Assembly: GCF_000022545.1 (NCBI RefSeq) | Contig: NC_012883.1 | Span: forward strand, 648,276-712,275 | Length of the DNA: 64,000 bases | DNA from: Thermococcus sibiricus MM 739 | GTDB lineage: Archaea > Methanobacteriota_B > Thermococci > Thermococcales > Thermococcaceae | Direction of reading: 5' to 3' | Part shown: in pieces, positions 16,119 through 25,480 of the stretch | How the letters are laid out: the number at the start of each line of letters is the position of its first letter | Numbering within the stretch: the first letter of the stretch is position 1 | The notes under the pieces: model-generated | Told to the model about the DNA's origin: nothing | The model's input: the letters and a program-made list of their open reading frames with translations, nothing else | Database searches by the model: none | Program-made: the position numbers and the translations under genes

Positions 16119-19100
16119 ATGCCTTATGTAGAGAAACTTGAAATGAGAGGCTTCAAATCATATGGAAGTAGAAAAATCGTAGTTCCTTTTTCTAGAGGAT
16201 TCACAGCTATAGTGGGAGCCAATGGAAGTGGGAAGAGTAATATTGGTGATGCTATTCTATTTGTTCTTGGTGGGTTATCTGCGAAGGCCATGCGTGCTAC
16301 TAGGATTGGTGATTTAATATTTGCAGGTACCAAAGAGGAAGCCCCAGCTAAATATGCAGAGGTTGCAATGTATTTTAATAATGAAGATCGGGGGTTTCCA
16401 ATAGATGAGGATGAAGTTGTCATAAAGAGGCGTGTTTACCCAGATGGTAGGAGTGCTTATTGGTTGAATGGAAAAAGGACAAGTAGAAGTGATATTCTCG
16501 ATGTTTTAAGTGCTGCAATGATTTCACCTGATGGGTATAATCTCGTCCTGCAGGGAGATATAACAAAGTTCATTAAAATGAGTCCAACAGAGAGAAGAAT
16601 GATAATAGATGAAATTTCTGGGATTGCTGAGTACGATGAAAAAAAGAAAAAAGCAATGGAAGAACTTAAACAGGCAGAAGAGAACCTTGCGAGAGTAGAT
16701 CTCCTGATTAGAGAAGTTAAAACCCAACTGGATAAGCTCGAAAAGGAAAGGAACGACGCATTAAGATATCTTGATCTAAAAGAAAAACTCGAAGTCGCAA
16801 GAACCACACTTCTTACAGGAGAAGTTAAGAGGTTGCAGAACCTTATTGCTGAGAGCAGGGCAAGAGATGAAGAAATTGAGGTGGAGATAGAGCGCATAAA
16901 TGGAGAACTAGAGAATATAGCAAAAACGATAGTGGAAAAAGAGAAAACTCTGACCCAAATAGAGAGGGAACTTGAAGAAAAGAGTGAAGACGGCATACTA
17001 GATGTGACAAAGAAGATAAGTGAGGTAGCTTCTAAGATAGAGCTTGCTAAAAAGAACATTGAATTAGCTAAGAAAGAAATAAGTGAAAGCCAAAGACGAC
17101 TTGCAAAGGCCAAAGAAGATTTGAAAAATGTTTCTGCAGAGATAGAAAAAGGCAAATCTACTATTGAAAGATGGAAAAAACGGAGAGAAAATCTTATCGC
17201 TGAAATCCAGAAAAAAGAAAAGGAGAAAAATGAATTAATTCTAAAGCTCGCTGAGATAGATAAGAACTTCACCATTGCAAAGCAAGAGTTGGACAAAGTT
17301 GAAGAAGAACTTGAAAATGCAAAGAAAACTCAGTACTTTAAGGAAAGTGAAATCACAAAAATTACAGAAGAAATAGAGCGAATTAAAAGTAAAATTTCCC
17401 AGCAATCTACTAGGCGGATTATTCTGAAGAGTAAACTTGAAGAACTTAAGGCGGAAATAAATGTTAAAAAATCTGAACTTTCAGAGATAGATTCAAAAAT
17501 TGAGAAAGCAAGTGTAAGACTGAGAGAAATTGAAAAAGAACTTGAAAAAGGTCAGGAGAAATTGGAAAAAATTGTTCCAGAGATTAAAAAACTTAATGAA
17601 GAGCTCATCAAGGCCGAAGCTAGAAAAGAGGTACATCAAAATAAGACACTTGAAGCAATTAAAAACGCTAACATCCCTGGAATTTATGGTTCTTTAGCTG
17701 AGCTCATTAGAGTTAGAGATGATACCTATCTTACTGCTGTGGAAGTTGCTCTAGGATCTCATGCGGACAACGTCGTGGTGAAAGATGATAAGGTAGCGGA
17801 AGAGGCTATAAAGTTTTTAAAACGAAATAGGCTTGGAAGACTAACCTTTTTACCCCTTAATAAGATAAAACCGAGAAAATTGGATGGAGTTTCCAAAGGT
17901 ATCCCAGTTATGGACGTCATTGAATATGATCCACAATTTAAGAACGCTGTTGCATTTGCTGTGGGTGATACCCTAATAGTTAATGATATGGAGGAAGCAA
18001 GGGATGTTGGTATTGGCAAAGTTAGGATGGTAACCCTTGAGGGAGAGCTTTTAGAGAGAAGTGGAGCCATTGTTGGGGGATATTACCGGCCAAGAACAAA
18101 ACTTGCTATCAACACTGATGAGATAAAAATGGCATTAGCTTCTCGTGAGAAGGAGAAAGATGCTTTGGAATCTCAAATAAACGCCCTTAAACTTGAACAA
18201 AGGGGACTTGAGAGGGAATTGTTTGAACTTAGAGTGAGGAAGAGTGATGTTTCTAAAGATTTACAGATGCTTCAAAAAGAAATGGATAGGTTTTTGAACG
18301 AGGATAAGACCCTAAAGGAAGAGATTGAAACTGCAGAGAATAGGTTAAAGGAGCTTGAGTCCTTCATCCATCAAACAAAGGGAGATCTTGCAAAGCTTAG
18401 TGGAAGGGTGGAGCGACTTGAAAAGATAAGAAACAAACTCAGAAAGGCCCTAGACAACCCCGAAGCTAGAGAGCTCAACCAAAAGATAAGAGAGGTTGAA
18501 CATGAGATAAGCAAGCTCAGAGAAGAGCTTAGTAAAGTTGAATCGAGACTTGAGAACCTTGACATAAGGATTAATGAGGAGCTTATTCCAAGAAAAGCTG
18601 ACCTTGAAGAGGAAATTGAGGGTATTGTCAATAGAATAAATGCTTTCAAGGCCAGTATCAAACAAAATGAAGAGGACATAAAATCACTACAGGCCCAACT
18701 TGAAGAACTTCAAGAAAAGGAACAAGCTGTAAAAGATGAATTAAAAGCTTTAAGAGATGAGAGGGACAGACTTAGGGAAGAAATTTCTCAAATGAGAGAA
18801 GAGAAGGAGAAGTTGAGAGATGTCTTGCAGAAACTTAGATTGGAAGCTAACTCTCTCAAGATAAAAATGGCTCAATATGAATCCCAGCTCAGGGAAAAAG
18901 AGAGTGAATTAAAGCACCATGATGTTAAGGTTGTTAAAGAAATTCCAGAGGATCTTGAAAAGCTTAGGGAAGAAATTGAACAAATGGAAGATGAGATTCG
19001 GGAACTTGAGCCGGTGAACATGAAGGCTATTGAGGACTATGAGGTTGTTGAGAGGCGTTATCTGGAACTTAAATCAAAGAGGGAAAGACTTGAGGCTGAA

Positions 19101-19652
19101 AAAGACAGTATTATCGAGTTTATAAACGAAATAGAAAACCAAAAGAGAAATGTATTTATGCAAACGCTGAATGCAATAGCCAGAAACTTCTCAGAACTTT
19201 TTACAAAACTTTCTCCTGGAGGAGAAGCAAAACTTGTTCTCGAGAATGAGGAGGATCCCTTCAGTGGGGGTTTGGACATAGAAGCAAAGCCCGCTGGAAA
19301 AGAAGTGAAAAGAATCGAGGCTATGAGCGGTGGAGAAAAAGCATTGACGGCCTTGGCATTTGTGTTTGCCATACAACACTTTAAACCGGCTCCATTCTAT
19401 CTCTTTGATGAAATTGATGCTCACCTTGACGATGCAAACGTTAAGAGGGTGGCAGATCTTATAAAAGAGGCCTCAAAAGACAGTCAGTTCATAGTTATTA
19501 CACTTAGAGATGTTATGATGTCAAATGCAGACAAGATAATTGGTGTTTCAATGCGTAAAGGTGTCTCAAGGGTTGTTAGTTTAAGCCTTGAAAAGGCCAT
19601 GGAATATTTGGAGAAAGCGAGGGCAAAAAATGCCAATGCCCTCGGTTTGTAG
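16119..19652 (+). CDS. smc: Chromosome segregation ATPase SMC
   Basis: Full-length archaeal SMC, 1177 residues as in Pyrococcus furiosus. The N-terminal head has Walker A GANGSGKSN (residues 33-41). Long coiled coils span about 165-510 and 670-1000. The hinge (about 515-665) contains the GSLAELI and GGYYRPR regions with conserved glycines. The C-terminal head has the signature AMSGGEKAL (about 1068) and Walker B FYLFDEIDAHLDD (about 1093). No intein interrupts it, unlike some relatives. ATG 16119 has AGGTG just upstream; the longer frame from 16062 is rejected. scpA follows after 10 bp, so they form an operon. Confidence 0.97.
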   Translation: MPYVEKLEMRGFKSYGSRKIVVPFSRGFTAIVGANGSGKSNIGDAILFVLGGLSAKAMRATRIGDLIFAGTKEEAPAKYAEVAMYFNNEDRGFPIDEDEVVIKRRVYPDGRSAYWLNGKRTSRSDILDVLSAAMISPDGYNLVLQGDITKFIKMSPTERRMIIDEISGIAEYDEKKKKAMEELKQAEENLARVDLLIREVKTQLDKLEKERNDALRYLDLKEKLEVARTTLLTGEVKRLQNLIAESRARDEEIEVEIERINGELENIAKTIVEKEKTLTQIERELEEKSEDGILDVTKKISEVASKIELAKKNIELAKKEISESQRRLAKAKEDLKNVSAEIEKGKSTIERWKKRRENLIAEIQKKEKEKNELILKLAEIDKNFTIAKQELDKVEEELENAKKTQYFKESEITKITEEIERIKSKISQQSTRRIILKSKLEELKAEINVKKSELSEIDSKIEKASVRLREIEKELEKGQEKLEKIVPEIKKLNEELIKAEARKEVHQNKTLEAIKNANIPGIYGSLAELIRVRDDTYLTAVEVALGSHADNVVVKDDKVAEEAIKFLKRNRLGRLTFLPLNKIKPRKLDGVSKGIPVMDVIEYDPQFKNAVAFAVGDTLIVNDMEEARDVGIGKVRMVTLEGELLERSGAIVGGYYRPRTKLAINTDEIKMALASREKEKDALESQINALKLEQRGLERELFELRVRKSDVSKDLQMLQKEMDRFLNEDKTLKEEIETAENRLKELESFIHQTKGDLAKLSGRVERLEKIRNKLRKALDNPEARELNQKIREVEHEISKLREELSKVESRLENLDIRINEELIPRKADLEEEIEGIVNRINAFKASIKQNEEDIKSLQAQLEELQEKEQAVKDELKALRDERDRLREEISQMREEKEKLRDVLQKLRLEANSLKIKMAQYESQLREKESELKHHDVKVVKEIPEDLEKLREEIEQMEDEIRELEPVNMKAIEDYEVVERRYLELKSKRERLEAEKDSIIEFINEIENQKRNVFMQTLNAIARNFSELFTKLSPGGEAKLVLENEEDPFSGGLDIEAKPAGKEVKRIEAMSGGEKALTALAFVFAIQHFKPAPFYLFDEIDAHLDDANVKRVADLIKEASKDSQFIVITLRDVMMSNADKIIGVSMRKGVSRVVSLSLEKAMEYLEKARAKNANALGL

Positions 19653-19662
19653 GTGAAATGAG

Positions 19663-20322
19663 ATGGAATACAGGAGAGAAGAGGAGATCACACCAATTGA
19701 TATCCTCTTACAGCTTGTAACAATGGGAAAAGTTGACCCCTGGAATATTGATATAGTGGATATTACAGAGAAATATATTGAGCGTATAAGGGAAATGCAG
19801 GATCTGGACTTGAGGATATCTGCAAGGGCTATTTTAGCTGCTTCAATTCTCCTTAGAATGAAGACCGAGGCCTTGCTTTATACCAAGGAGGACGATGGGG
19901 AAGAACAAGAAGAGGAAGAGAGAATAAGAGTAGATGTTGATCCTTACGTCCCACCCCTTAGAAGAGCAGAGCGTTATTACACTCTGGATGATTTGATAGA
20001 GGCCCTAATGGATGCTCTTGAAGAAACTGAGAAAAGAAAACCCAAGAAGAAAAAGGAGGTTAAAATTGAAGAGGAGATATTTGTTGTGGATGATTTTCGT
20101 GTAGATATAGAAAAGCATGTTAATAAGCTCTATGAAATAGTAAGGGAGCTTTACTCGAATACTAAGGATAAAATAGCTTTGTGGGAGCTTGTTTTTGATC
20201 CAAGTCCGAAAATAGTTGCAAGAACCTTCCTTTACCTTCTTTTCCTAGCGAATATGGGCAAAATTGAACTAATTCAAGAGGAACCCTTTGGAGAAATATT
20301 TGTTGTCCCCCTAGAGAATTGA
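19663..20322 (+). CDS. scpA: Segregation and condensation protein ScpA
   Basis: The kleisin that closes the SMC ring. The N-terminal helical domain is typical (ITPIDILLQLVTMGKVDPWN, then DITEKYIERI and LAASILLRMKTEALL). A charged, disordered linker follows (EEQEEEER; KRKPKKKKE). The C-terminal winged helix (VFDPSPKIVARTFLYLLFL) binds the SMC head. Its 219 residues are usual for Thermococcales. GGTGAAATG 10 bp after the smc stop gives the start. It should act with ScpB encoded at 4 kb. Confidence 0.93.
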   Translation: MEYRREEEITPIDILLQLVTMGKVDPWNIDIVDITEKYIERIREMQDLDLRISARAILAASILLRMKTEALLYTKEDDGEEQEEEERIRVDVDPYVPPLRRAERYYTLDDLIEALMDALEETEKRKPKKKKEVKIEEEIFVVDDFRVDIEKHVNKLYEIVRELYSNTKDKIALWELVFDPSPKIVARTFLYLLFLANMGKIELIQEEPFGEIFVVPLEN

Positions 20323-20472
20323 GAAATCAGACTTCTTTCCTTCCTCTTGATCACTCGAAGAGTTATAGCTAGGAAGGGTAAAATCAAGTCTTCTTTGTTT
20401 AAAAAATCGGTTGACAGTTCTCTCTTTCGCGTGTTTAATGACCAGCATTAGGATACGTAAAAAAGTTTTTGA

Positions 20473-20580
20473 TGGTGCCGGGGGCGGGCTTTGAACCCGC
20501 GACCTCCCGGTTTCTCAGGCTCCCCCGAAAGGGAGCGGCCCTATGAGCCGGGCGCTCTGACCAGGCTGAGCCACCCCGGC
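20473..20580 (-). tRNA. tRNA-Met (CAT), elongator type, with 30-nt intron
   Basis: On the minus strand the acceptor GCCGGGG (20574-20580) pairs with CCCCGGC (20477-20483), followed by A73 and an encoded CCA (20473-20475). The D arm is GCTC...GAGC and the T arm GCGGGTTCAAAGCCCGC. The anticodon CAT is 20543-20545. The anticodon stem CCCGG/CCGGG closes only if 20512-20541 is removed, placing a 30-nt intron between positions 37 and 38, the canonical archaeal site; the intron folds as CTCCC-TTTCG-GGGGAG. A TATA box (about 20608-20616) lies upstream. The acceptor starts G-C and the stem lacks the three G-C pairs arrangement of initiator tRNA, so elongator Met is preferred. Confidence 0.93.
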
Positions 20581-20631
20581 ACTTTCGCATATACCTCTTT
20601 GTGTTTTATTTTTAAATCTTTCGCCGTTTTA

Positions 20632-21387
20632 TTAAATGTTTTCAAGGATAAGCTTAAGAAGTTTCTCATCATTTACGGCTATTATGTTTAGCTTTTCAGA
20701 TGCATTTAGATTGAACTTAAGTTCTCTCCCTTCATCATCGGTTATAATTGCTCCGGCTTCTTTTGCAATTATGTAACCTGCTGCTATGTCTGTAGGTCGA
20801 ACATAATTTCTTATATCGATTACTCCATCTAAAGAACCCCTAGCAAGATATGCCAGCTCTATTGCAATGGCTCCTAATACCCTAGTTCTCCGAACTTTTT
20901 CAACGAGTTTTGCCCCTCTATTTCTGGTGTAAAAACTTATTGAGATAGAATCCTCATTTAAAGGCCTTGTTCTTATCATCTCCCCATTTAAATATGCTCC
21001 TTCATTGGGGATACCTTCGTAGACATTTTTTGTAATAAACTCATAAAGCATTGCATATAAAGGCTCATACCCCTTGAAAACTGCAAAACTGAAGCCAAAA
21101 ACTGGAATGCCATGGATGAAGTTAAAAGAACCATCAATAGGATCCACAATGACACAGTATTCGTTTTCATTATTTATGCTGCCGATTTCCTCACTTATGA
21201 TATTTACTCCAAGTGGTTTGAGATATTCTAAAACTATGTCTTCGGCCATTTTGTCAACGAGTTTTGTTTTGTCCCCACTGGGGCTAAACCCAATAAACTT
21301 TCCGGCCTTTTTTTGTCCGAATAGGGGCATGATTTCTCTTTCAATATCCTTTGCAAGGTTAAGGGCTATTTCATTCCATTCATACAT
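20632..21387 (-). CDS. Class IV fructose-1,6-bisphosphatase / inositol monophosphatase
   Basis: A Mg-dependent phosphatase of the IMPase fold, 251 residues. Metal-site motifs are EEIG (about 66-69), DPIDGSFNF (about 82-90) and the late RPTDIAAGYIIAKEAGA (about 197). Pyrococcus and Thermococcus homologues hydrolyse both inositol-1-phosphate and fructose-1,6-bisphosphate, serving inositol compatible-solute synthesis; the main gluconeogenic FBPase in this group is a different family. It lies 2 bp downstream of the DUF63 gene and is probably co-transcribed with it. Confidence 0.88.
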   Translation of the reverse strand: MYEWNEIALNLAKDIEREIMPLFGQKKAGKFIGFSPSGDKTKLVDKMAEDIVLEYLKPLGVNIISEEIGSINNENEYCVIVDPIDGSFNFIHGIPVFGFSFAVFKGYEPLYAMLYEFITKNVYEGIPNEGAYLNGEMIRTRPLNEDSISISFYTRNRGAKLVEKVRRTRVLGAIAIELAYLARGSLDGVIDIRNYVRPTDIAAGYIIAKEAGAIITDDEGRELKFNLNASEKLNIIAVNDEKLLKLILENI

Positions 21388-21389
21388 CT

Positions 21390-22196
21390 TTAAACCCCCA
21401 TAAGCATTCTTAAAAGGTTTCTAGTCCCCGGGGCAAAGCCAAGGATAAACATGACCATTTTGATAAAGTCCATAAGTTCTTTATCGCTTTCTGTCTCTTG
21501 CAAGTATTCCATGAGGTAAAGAGCTACCATTAGTACTGCAAACTTTAGAAAATACATCACGGCAGCGGTTCCTGTAATATCCATCAAGTATCTTGGAAGA
21601 ACATGCTGTTCCCAATACCCCATGAAGTCAACACCAACAAAGGTTGTCGTTGCATCATAAAAGTGGGCGTAAAAGAGGTAAGAATTCTTTTTAACCAAAT
21701 GAAGTTTTATTGAAAGCAGATAAATCGTCATGAGAGCTATTGTGGCGAAGGGAATGAAGTATTTTAGGGTATCGAAGTTGAACTGAACTTTTTCGAGATT
21801 AAATAGTAAAAGCAGAAGTTCTCCTCCTACAAGGGCCCATCCAAAATAAAGAAACACTTTCCTCCAGTCTTCAAAGAATTTATGGGTTATTAAGAGGGAT
21901 GAGAAGGTGATCATAAACACAAGGAAATAAATTCCGGGAGTGACTGTGAGGTAACTTTGTGGGATTATAGTTGCGTCGGTCAAAGCTCTTCCAAAGGCCC
22001 CTAAAATCATGTATGGTATAAGGGCTCTGAAGAATGCATTATCATATTTTATGCCAAGCTTTTTCAAGACCTTATACACTACAAGGGCCGCTATACCCAA
22101 GATAATGGCATATGTAAGGGTGTTAACAATATTGTAGCCTTGATTATACCGTATCGGGTCTATGAAGTATTTTTGAAGAATTTCATAAATTCCCAT
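21390..22196 (-). CDS. DUF63 family membrane protein
   Basis: An integral membrane protein of 268 residues with about seven hydrophobic helices. The features of archaeal DUF63 are visible: a short N-terminal helix before YNIVNTLTYAIILG, then FFRALIPYMILGAFGRALTDA, and in the second half the conserved HFYDATTTFVGVDFMGYWEQHV and TGTAAVMYFLKFAVL. Its function is unknown. Divergent from egsA, with which it shares the 22197-22291 promoter region. Confidence 0.85.
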   Translation of the reverse strand: MGIYEILQKYFIDPIRYNQGYNIVNTLTYAIILGIAALVVYKVLKKLGIKYDNAFFRALIPYMILGAFGRALTDATIIPQSYLTVTPGIYFLVFMITFSSLLITHKFFEDWRKVFLYFGWALVGGELLLLLFNLEKVQFNFDTLKYFIPFATIALMTIYLLSIKLHLVKKNSYLFYAHFYDATTTFVGVDFMGYWEQHVLPRYLMDITGTAAVMYFLKFAVLMVALYLMEYLQETESDKELMDFIKMVMFILGFAPGTRNLLRMLMGV

Positions 22197-22249
22197 TTAA
22201 CCACCTAGGGAAATATTGTAGGAGTAGTTAAAGCTTTTTCTTCCAATTA

Positions 22250-22262
22250 TTTTTTAAGCTTT
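22250..22262 (+). promoter_or_regulatory. TATA box of egsA
   Basis: TTTTTTAAGCTTT lies about 30-42 bp before the ATG at 22292 and just before the GGTGAT ribosome site at 22282-22287. Confidence 0.4.
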
Positions 22263-22291
22263 GAGAACTTAAGAATAAAGTGGTGATGTTT

Positions 22292-23332
22292 ATGCATTTA
22301 ATGGAGTTACCCAGGGAAGTTCTTCTTGGGGAAGACCTGAAGGATAAAGTCAGTCAAGTGGCCAAAAGATTAAAATTGGGGGAAAATGTATTAATTCTCT
22401 ATGGACCGAAAACAAAGGAGATTGCCGGAAAAGATATTGAAAAGCACTTGAAAGAGTTTTTCCATGTGAAAAACTTACTCATAAAAGAAGCTTCAATGAA
22501 AAATGTTCAAAAAGCCCTAGAAATTATTAGAAATGAGAATATAGACTGGCTTCTGGGAGTTGGAGGAGGGAGCATAATCGATGTGGCCAAACTGGCTTCA
22601 TTTAAAGCTGATGTCCCCTTCATAAGCTTTCCTACAACAGCTTCTCATGATGGGATAGCAAGTGCAAATGCCTCCATAAGGGATCTTGGGGCCAAGACAT
22701 CTATAAAGGCCCGGCCACCAGTAGCTGTTATTGCAGATGTTAATATTATAAAAACAGCACCTTATCGTTATCTTGCTGCAGGAGTTGGGGACATGGTAAG
22801 TAACCTTACTGCAGTAAAAGATTGGGAGCTTGCCCATAGAATAAGGGGGGAGTACTTCAGCGAATACGCTGCCTCATTGTCTCTTATGAGTGCCAAAATG
22901 GTTATCAAAAATGCGGACATTATAAGGTTGAGCAATGAAGAGAGTGTTCGGAAAGTGATAAAAGCTCTAATTTCAAGCGGCGTTGCCATGAGTATAGCAG
23001 GTTCATCAAGGCCTGCCAGCGGAGCTGAACATCTATTTAGCCATGCATTGGATGCAATAGCTCCAAAACCTGCATTACATGGAGAACAATGTGGGGTCGG
23101 AACAATAATAATGGCATACTTACATGGTCTCAACTGGAAGAAGATTAGAGAAACATTAAAGAGGGTTGGAGCACCAACTAATGCATATGAACTTGAGATC
23201 GATCCAGGGTTTATAATTGAAGCCTTGACTATTGCTCACACTATCCGGCCTGAGAGGTATACAATTTTAGGTAAGGACGGCCTAACAAAGGAGGCCGCTG
23301 AAAAGGCAGCTAAAATAACTGGAGTAATATGA
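22292..23332 (+). CDS. egsA: sn-glycerol-1-phosphate dehydrogenase
   Basis: Makes sn-glycerol-1-phosphate from DHAP with NAD(P)H, setting the stereochemistry of archaeal membrane lipids. The 346-residue protein starts MHLMELPREVLLGEDL as in Pyrococcus. The dinucleotide motif is GVGGGSIIDVAKLASF (about 93-108). Zn ligands are expected in the conserved D of AAGVGDMVSN (about 165), the H of ASGAEHLFSH (about 245-254) and LHGEQCGVG (about 262). ATG 22292 is chosen because GGTGAT lies 4 bp before it, over three upstream in-frame starts. Confidence 0.96.
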   Translation: MHLMELPREVLLGEDLKDKVSQVAKRLKLGENVLILYGPKTKEIAGKDIEKHLKEFFHVKNLLIKEASMKNVQKALEIIRNENIDWLLGVGGGSIIDVAKLASFKADVPFISFPTTASHDGIASANASIRDLGAKTSIKARPPVAVIADVNIIKTAPYRYLAAGVGDMVSNLTAVKDWELAHRIRGEYFSEYAASLSLMSAKMVIKNADIIRLSNEESVRKVIKALISSGVAMSIAGSSRPASGAEHLFSHALDAIAPKPALHGEQCGVGTIIMAYLHGLNWKKIRETLKRVGAPTNAYELEIDPGFIIEALTIAHTIRPERYTILGKDGLTKEAAEKAAKITGVI

Positions 23333-23356
23333 TCATATTTCATAGGAGGTGTTAAA

Positions 23357-23785
23357 ATGACAATCACGTTGGTTGGGGAAAAGCTTGCAAAACCGGGAGT
23401 TGAATTCATTTATTATGGGCCAGCTGACCCATGTAAAAGTTGCAGGCTTGCAAGAGTTTGTGTAGGAAATTTGGAGCCAGGAAGGAGGTACAAGGTTGTC
23501 CGGGTTAGGAACATAGAGCACTCATGCCCACTGCACGAGGGTAAGGTTAGAGTGGTCGAGGTTATTGAGCCAGCAATAGAAGTAGCAATAGAACCACGGG
23601 TTGCAATAGTGGGTTCAAAAATAAAATTAAGTTTTGTTGAATGCAATGACCCTGAAAAACAGAGCCTTACTAGGCCAGAAGGCCTATTTGAGGGTGATAT
23701 CGTCAAGATTCTTGAAATTTCAGATGATTTTGAATGTGATGAAAAGCACTACAAAGTTGCCCGTGTTATGCGGGAAAAGGAATAA
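23357..23785 (+). CDS. UPF0179 family protein with Cys cluster
   Basis: A 142-residue archaeal protein of unknown function. It carries [10 protein letters not shown] near residue 29-38 and further Cys in EHSCPLH (about 56), EC (about 96) and ECDEKH (near 130), suggesting a metal or Fe-S site. ATG 23357 has AGGAGGTG upstream and lies 24 bp after egsA, so the two are probably co-transcribed. It converges on the pxp operon; the two stops are adjacent. Confidence 0.85.
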   Translation: MTITLVGEKLAKPGVEFIYYGPADPCKSCRLARVCVGNLEPGRRYKVVRVRNIEHSCPLHEGKVRVVEVIEPAIEVAIEPRVAIVGSKIKLSFVECNDPEKQSLTRPEGLFEGDIVKILEISDDFECDEKHYKVARVMREKE

Positions 23786-24787
23786 TTACTTCTTCTTTTC
23801 TATCTTTGTAAATGCTATTATCTCTTCTCCAAAAGTTTTCACTTTATATGCTCTCATCTCTCCACGGAGAAAGAATTTTATTGCTTTCATGAGCTTTTCT
23901 TGTCGTATCAAAGTTTCTTGAGCTTTTTCAATACTGATTGCTTTGAATCTAATTCTCTCTCCGGGTCTTTTTTGGGCAACTTTTGGAATATCCACTCTTG
24001 CCACGACTCCAATCTTTGCATATCCTCCAGTAGTCTGTCTATCTGCGAGCATTATGATCGGTTTTCCATTTTTTGGTACTTGAATCGAGCCAGGGGGAAT
24101 TGCATCTGTTATTATGTCCGCTCCCTTGTCAGAGTGCTCTATCTTTGGCCCTTCCAGACGGTAACCCATTCTATCGGATTCGGAAGTCACGGTATATTCT
24201 GATGTTAGGAAGGTTTCTATCCCTCTTTTGGTGAAGTGTTCCTCTTGAGGACCAAGGATAACCCTAACTGTATTTTCCTTTTCATATTTTGGAACAAATT
24301 CTTTTGGTAGCTGTTTTCCTTCTTTACCAGTTAAAATTGCATAACCAAGTTTAAGCTTATCTCCAGAGCTCAAGGGTTTTCCAAAGTTTGCTCTTAAGTA
24401 TGTAGAACAACTGCCTAAAATTGGTTCACATGCGATTCCTCCAGCAAACGCTATATACCCATACATTCCTGATTTGAGGATACCTATCTCAAGTATATCT
24501 CCTCTTTTTGCCCAATAGCTTTTCCATGCTTCTACTGGCTGGCCATTAAGCTTTACTTCTACATCTCCACCTATCGCAAAAACGGCCGAGGAATGGAACT
24601 TTATGGTGGGCCCGTGTAATACGAACTCTAGGAGTGGAGTGTTATCTTCATTACCTACAAGATAATTTGCTAGTCTTGCAGAAACCTCATCCATCACACC
24701 ACTAACGGGAACTCCAAAACTCTGATAACTATATCTTCCCAAATCCTGAATAGTTGTTAGTGAAGGAACGTTAACAAGTTCTATCAC
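23786..24787 (-). CDS. pxpC: 5-oxoprolinase subunit C (biotin-dependent carboxyltransferase domain)
   Basis: Last gene of the pxpABC operon. The 333-residue protein starts with the family motif VNVPSLTTIQDLGRYSYQSFGVPVSGVMD and has LVGNEDNTPLLE, TSESDRMGYRLEGP and the GGYAKIGVVARVDIPKVAQ block, all conserved in the KipA/PxpC family. With PxpB and PxpA it hydrolyses 5-oxoproline (pyroglutamate) to glutamate using ATP. The name of the domain is historical; no biotin is needed. It overlaps pxpB by 4 bp. Confidence 0.93.
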   Translation of the reverse strand: MIELVNVPSLTTIQDLGRYSYQSFGVPVSGVMDEVSARLANYLVGNEDNTPLLEFVLHGPTIKFHSSAVFAIGGDVEVKLNGQPVEAWKSYWAKRGDILEIGILKSGMYGYIAFAGGIACEPILGSCSTYLRANFGKPLSSGDKLKLGYAILTGKEGKQLPKEFVPKYEKENTVRVILGPQEEHFTKRGIETFLTSEYTVTSESDRMGYRLEGPKIEHSDKGADIITDAIPPGSIQVPKNGKPIIMLADRQTTGGYAKIGVVARVDIPKVAQKRPGERIRFKAISIEKAQETLIRQEKLMKAIKFFLRGEMRAYKVKTFGEEIIAFTKIEKKK

Positions 24788-25476
24788 TGCTCTTCACCCC
24801 ACTCCTGCTTATAGATTTCCCAGAACTTCTCTTCGCCTATGGGTACAAACTTAACGTAATCACCTGCTTTGACTATGCTAGGTGGACTTTTTGTGGGGTC
24901 AAACGTTTTCAATGGAGTTCTTCCAATTAGCCTCCACCCTCCCGGGCTTTCTATTGCATACCACCCGGTCTGCCTTCCCGCTATGCCAACGCTGCCTGCT
25001 GGAACTTTTAAGCGTGGCTTCTCGAGCCTCGGTGTTGCAATTCTCTCGTTCATACCCCCCAAATACGCAAACCCGGGAAGAAATCCGAGCATATATACCC
25101 TATAGAGGGGTTTTGAGTGTATCTCTACGACTTCATCGATGGTGAGATTGTTATATTGAGCAACGAACTCTATGTCTGGGCCAAAGTCTCCTCCATAGAC
25201 AACGGGTATTTTAACTATTCTTTTTTCCTCTTTCTTAGGTTCGGCTGATAAAAAAGGCTTCAGGGCCGCTACTATCTCAGAGTAGGAAATCTTAATAGGA
25301 TTATAATACACATAAACGCTTGTGTATGTGGGAACAACTTCAACCAGCCATTCTGGGGAGGCATGTTCTATTGTTTCCGCCACGGCATGCACTTTTTTGT
25401 TTATCTCTTCGCTAATTTCACTGCCGAAGATTATAGCTATTGCTGAATCGCCAGCGGGTTTGAACTTAGGGAGCAT
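24784..25476 (-). CDS. pxpB: 5-oxoprolinase subunit B
   Basis: KipI/PxpB family, 230 residues. It opens with FKPAGDSAIAIIFGSEISEEIN and contains the invariant MLGFLPGFAYLGG and PAGSVGIAGRQTGWYAIESPGGW (cut here for length) blocks. It partners PxpC in the 5-oxoprolinase complex. Its stop overlaps the pxpC start, and it begins 5 bp after the pxpA stop, so all three are in one transcript in the order A, B, C. Confidence 0.94.
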   Translation of the reverse strand: MLPKFKPAGDSAIAIIFGSEISEEINKKVHAVAETIEHASPEWLVEVVPTYTSVYVYYNPIKISYSEIVAALKPFLSAEPKKEEKRIVKIPVVYGGDFGPDIEFVAQYNNLTIDEVVEIHSKPLYRVYMLGFLPGFAYLGGMNERIATPRLEKPRLKVPAGSVGIAGRQTGWYAIESPGGWRLIGRTPLKTFDPTKSPPSIVKAGDYVKFVPIGEEKFWEIYKQEWGEEQ

Positions 25477-25480
25477 TTGA

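Noticed and set aside
16457..17296. Long minus-strand ORF (279 codons) inside smc
   Set aside because: It is the shadow of the coiled-coil region of smc; Ser/Leu/Phe-rich composition and no ribosome site.
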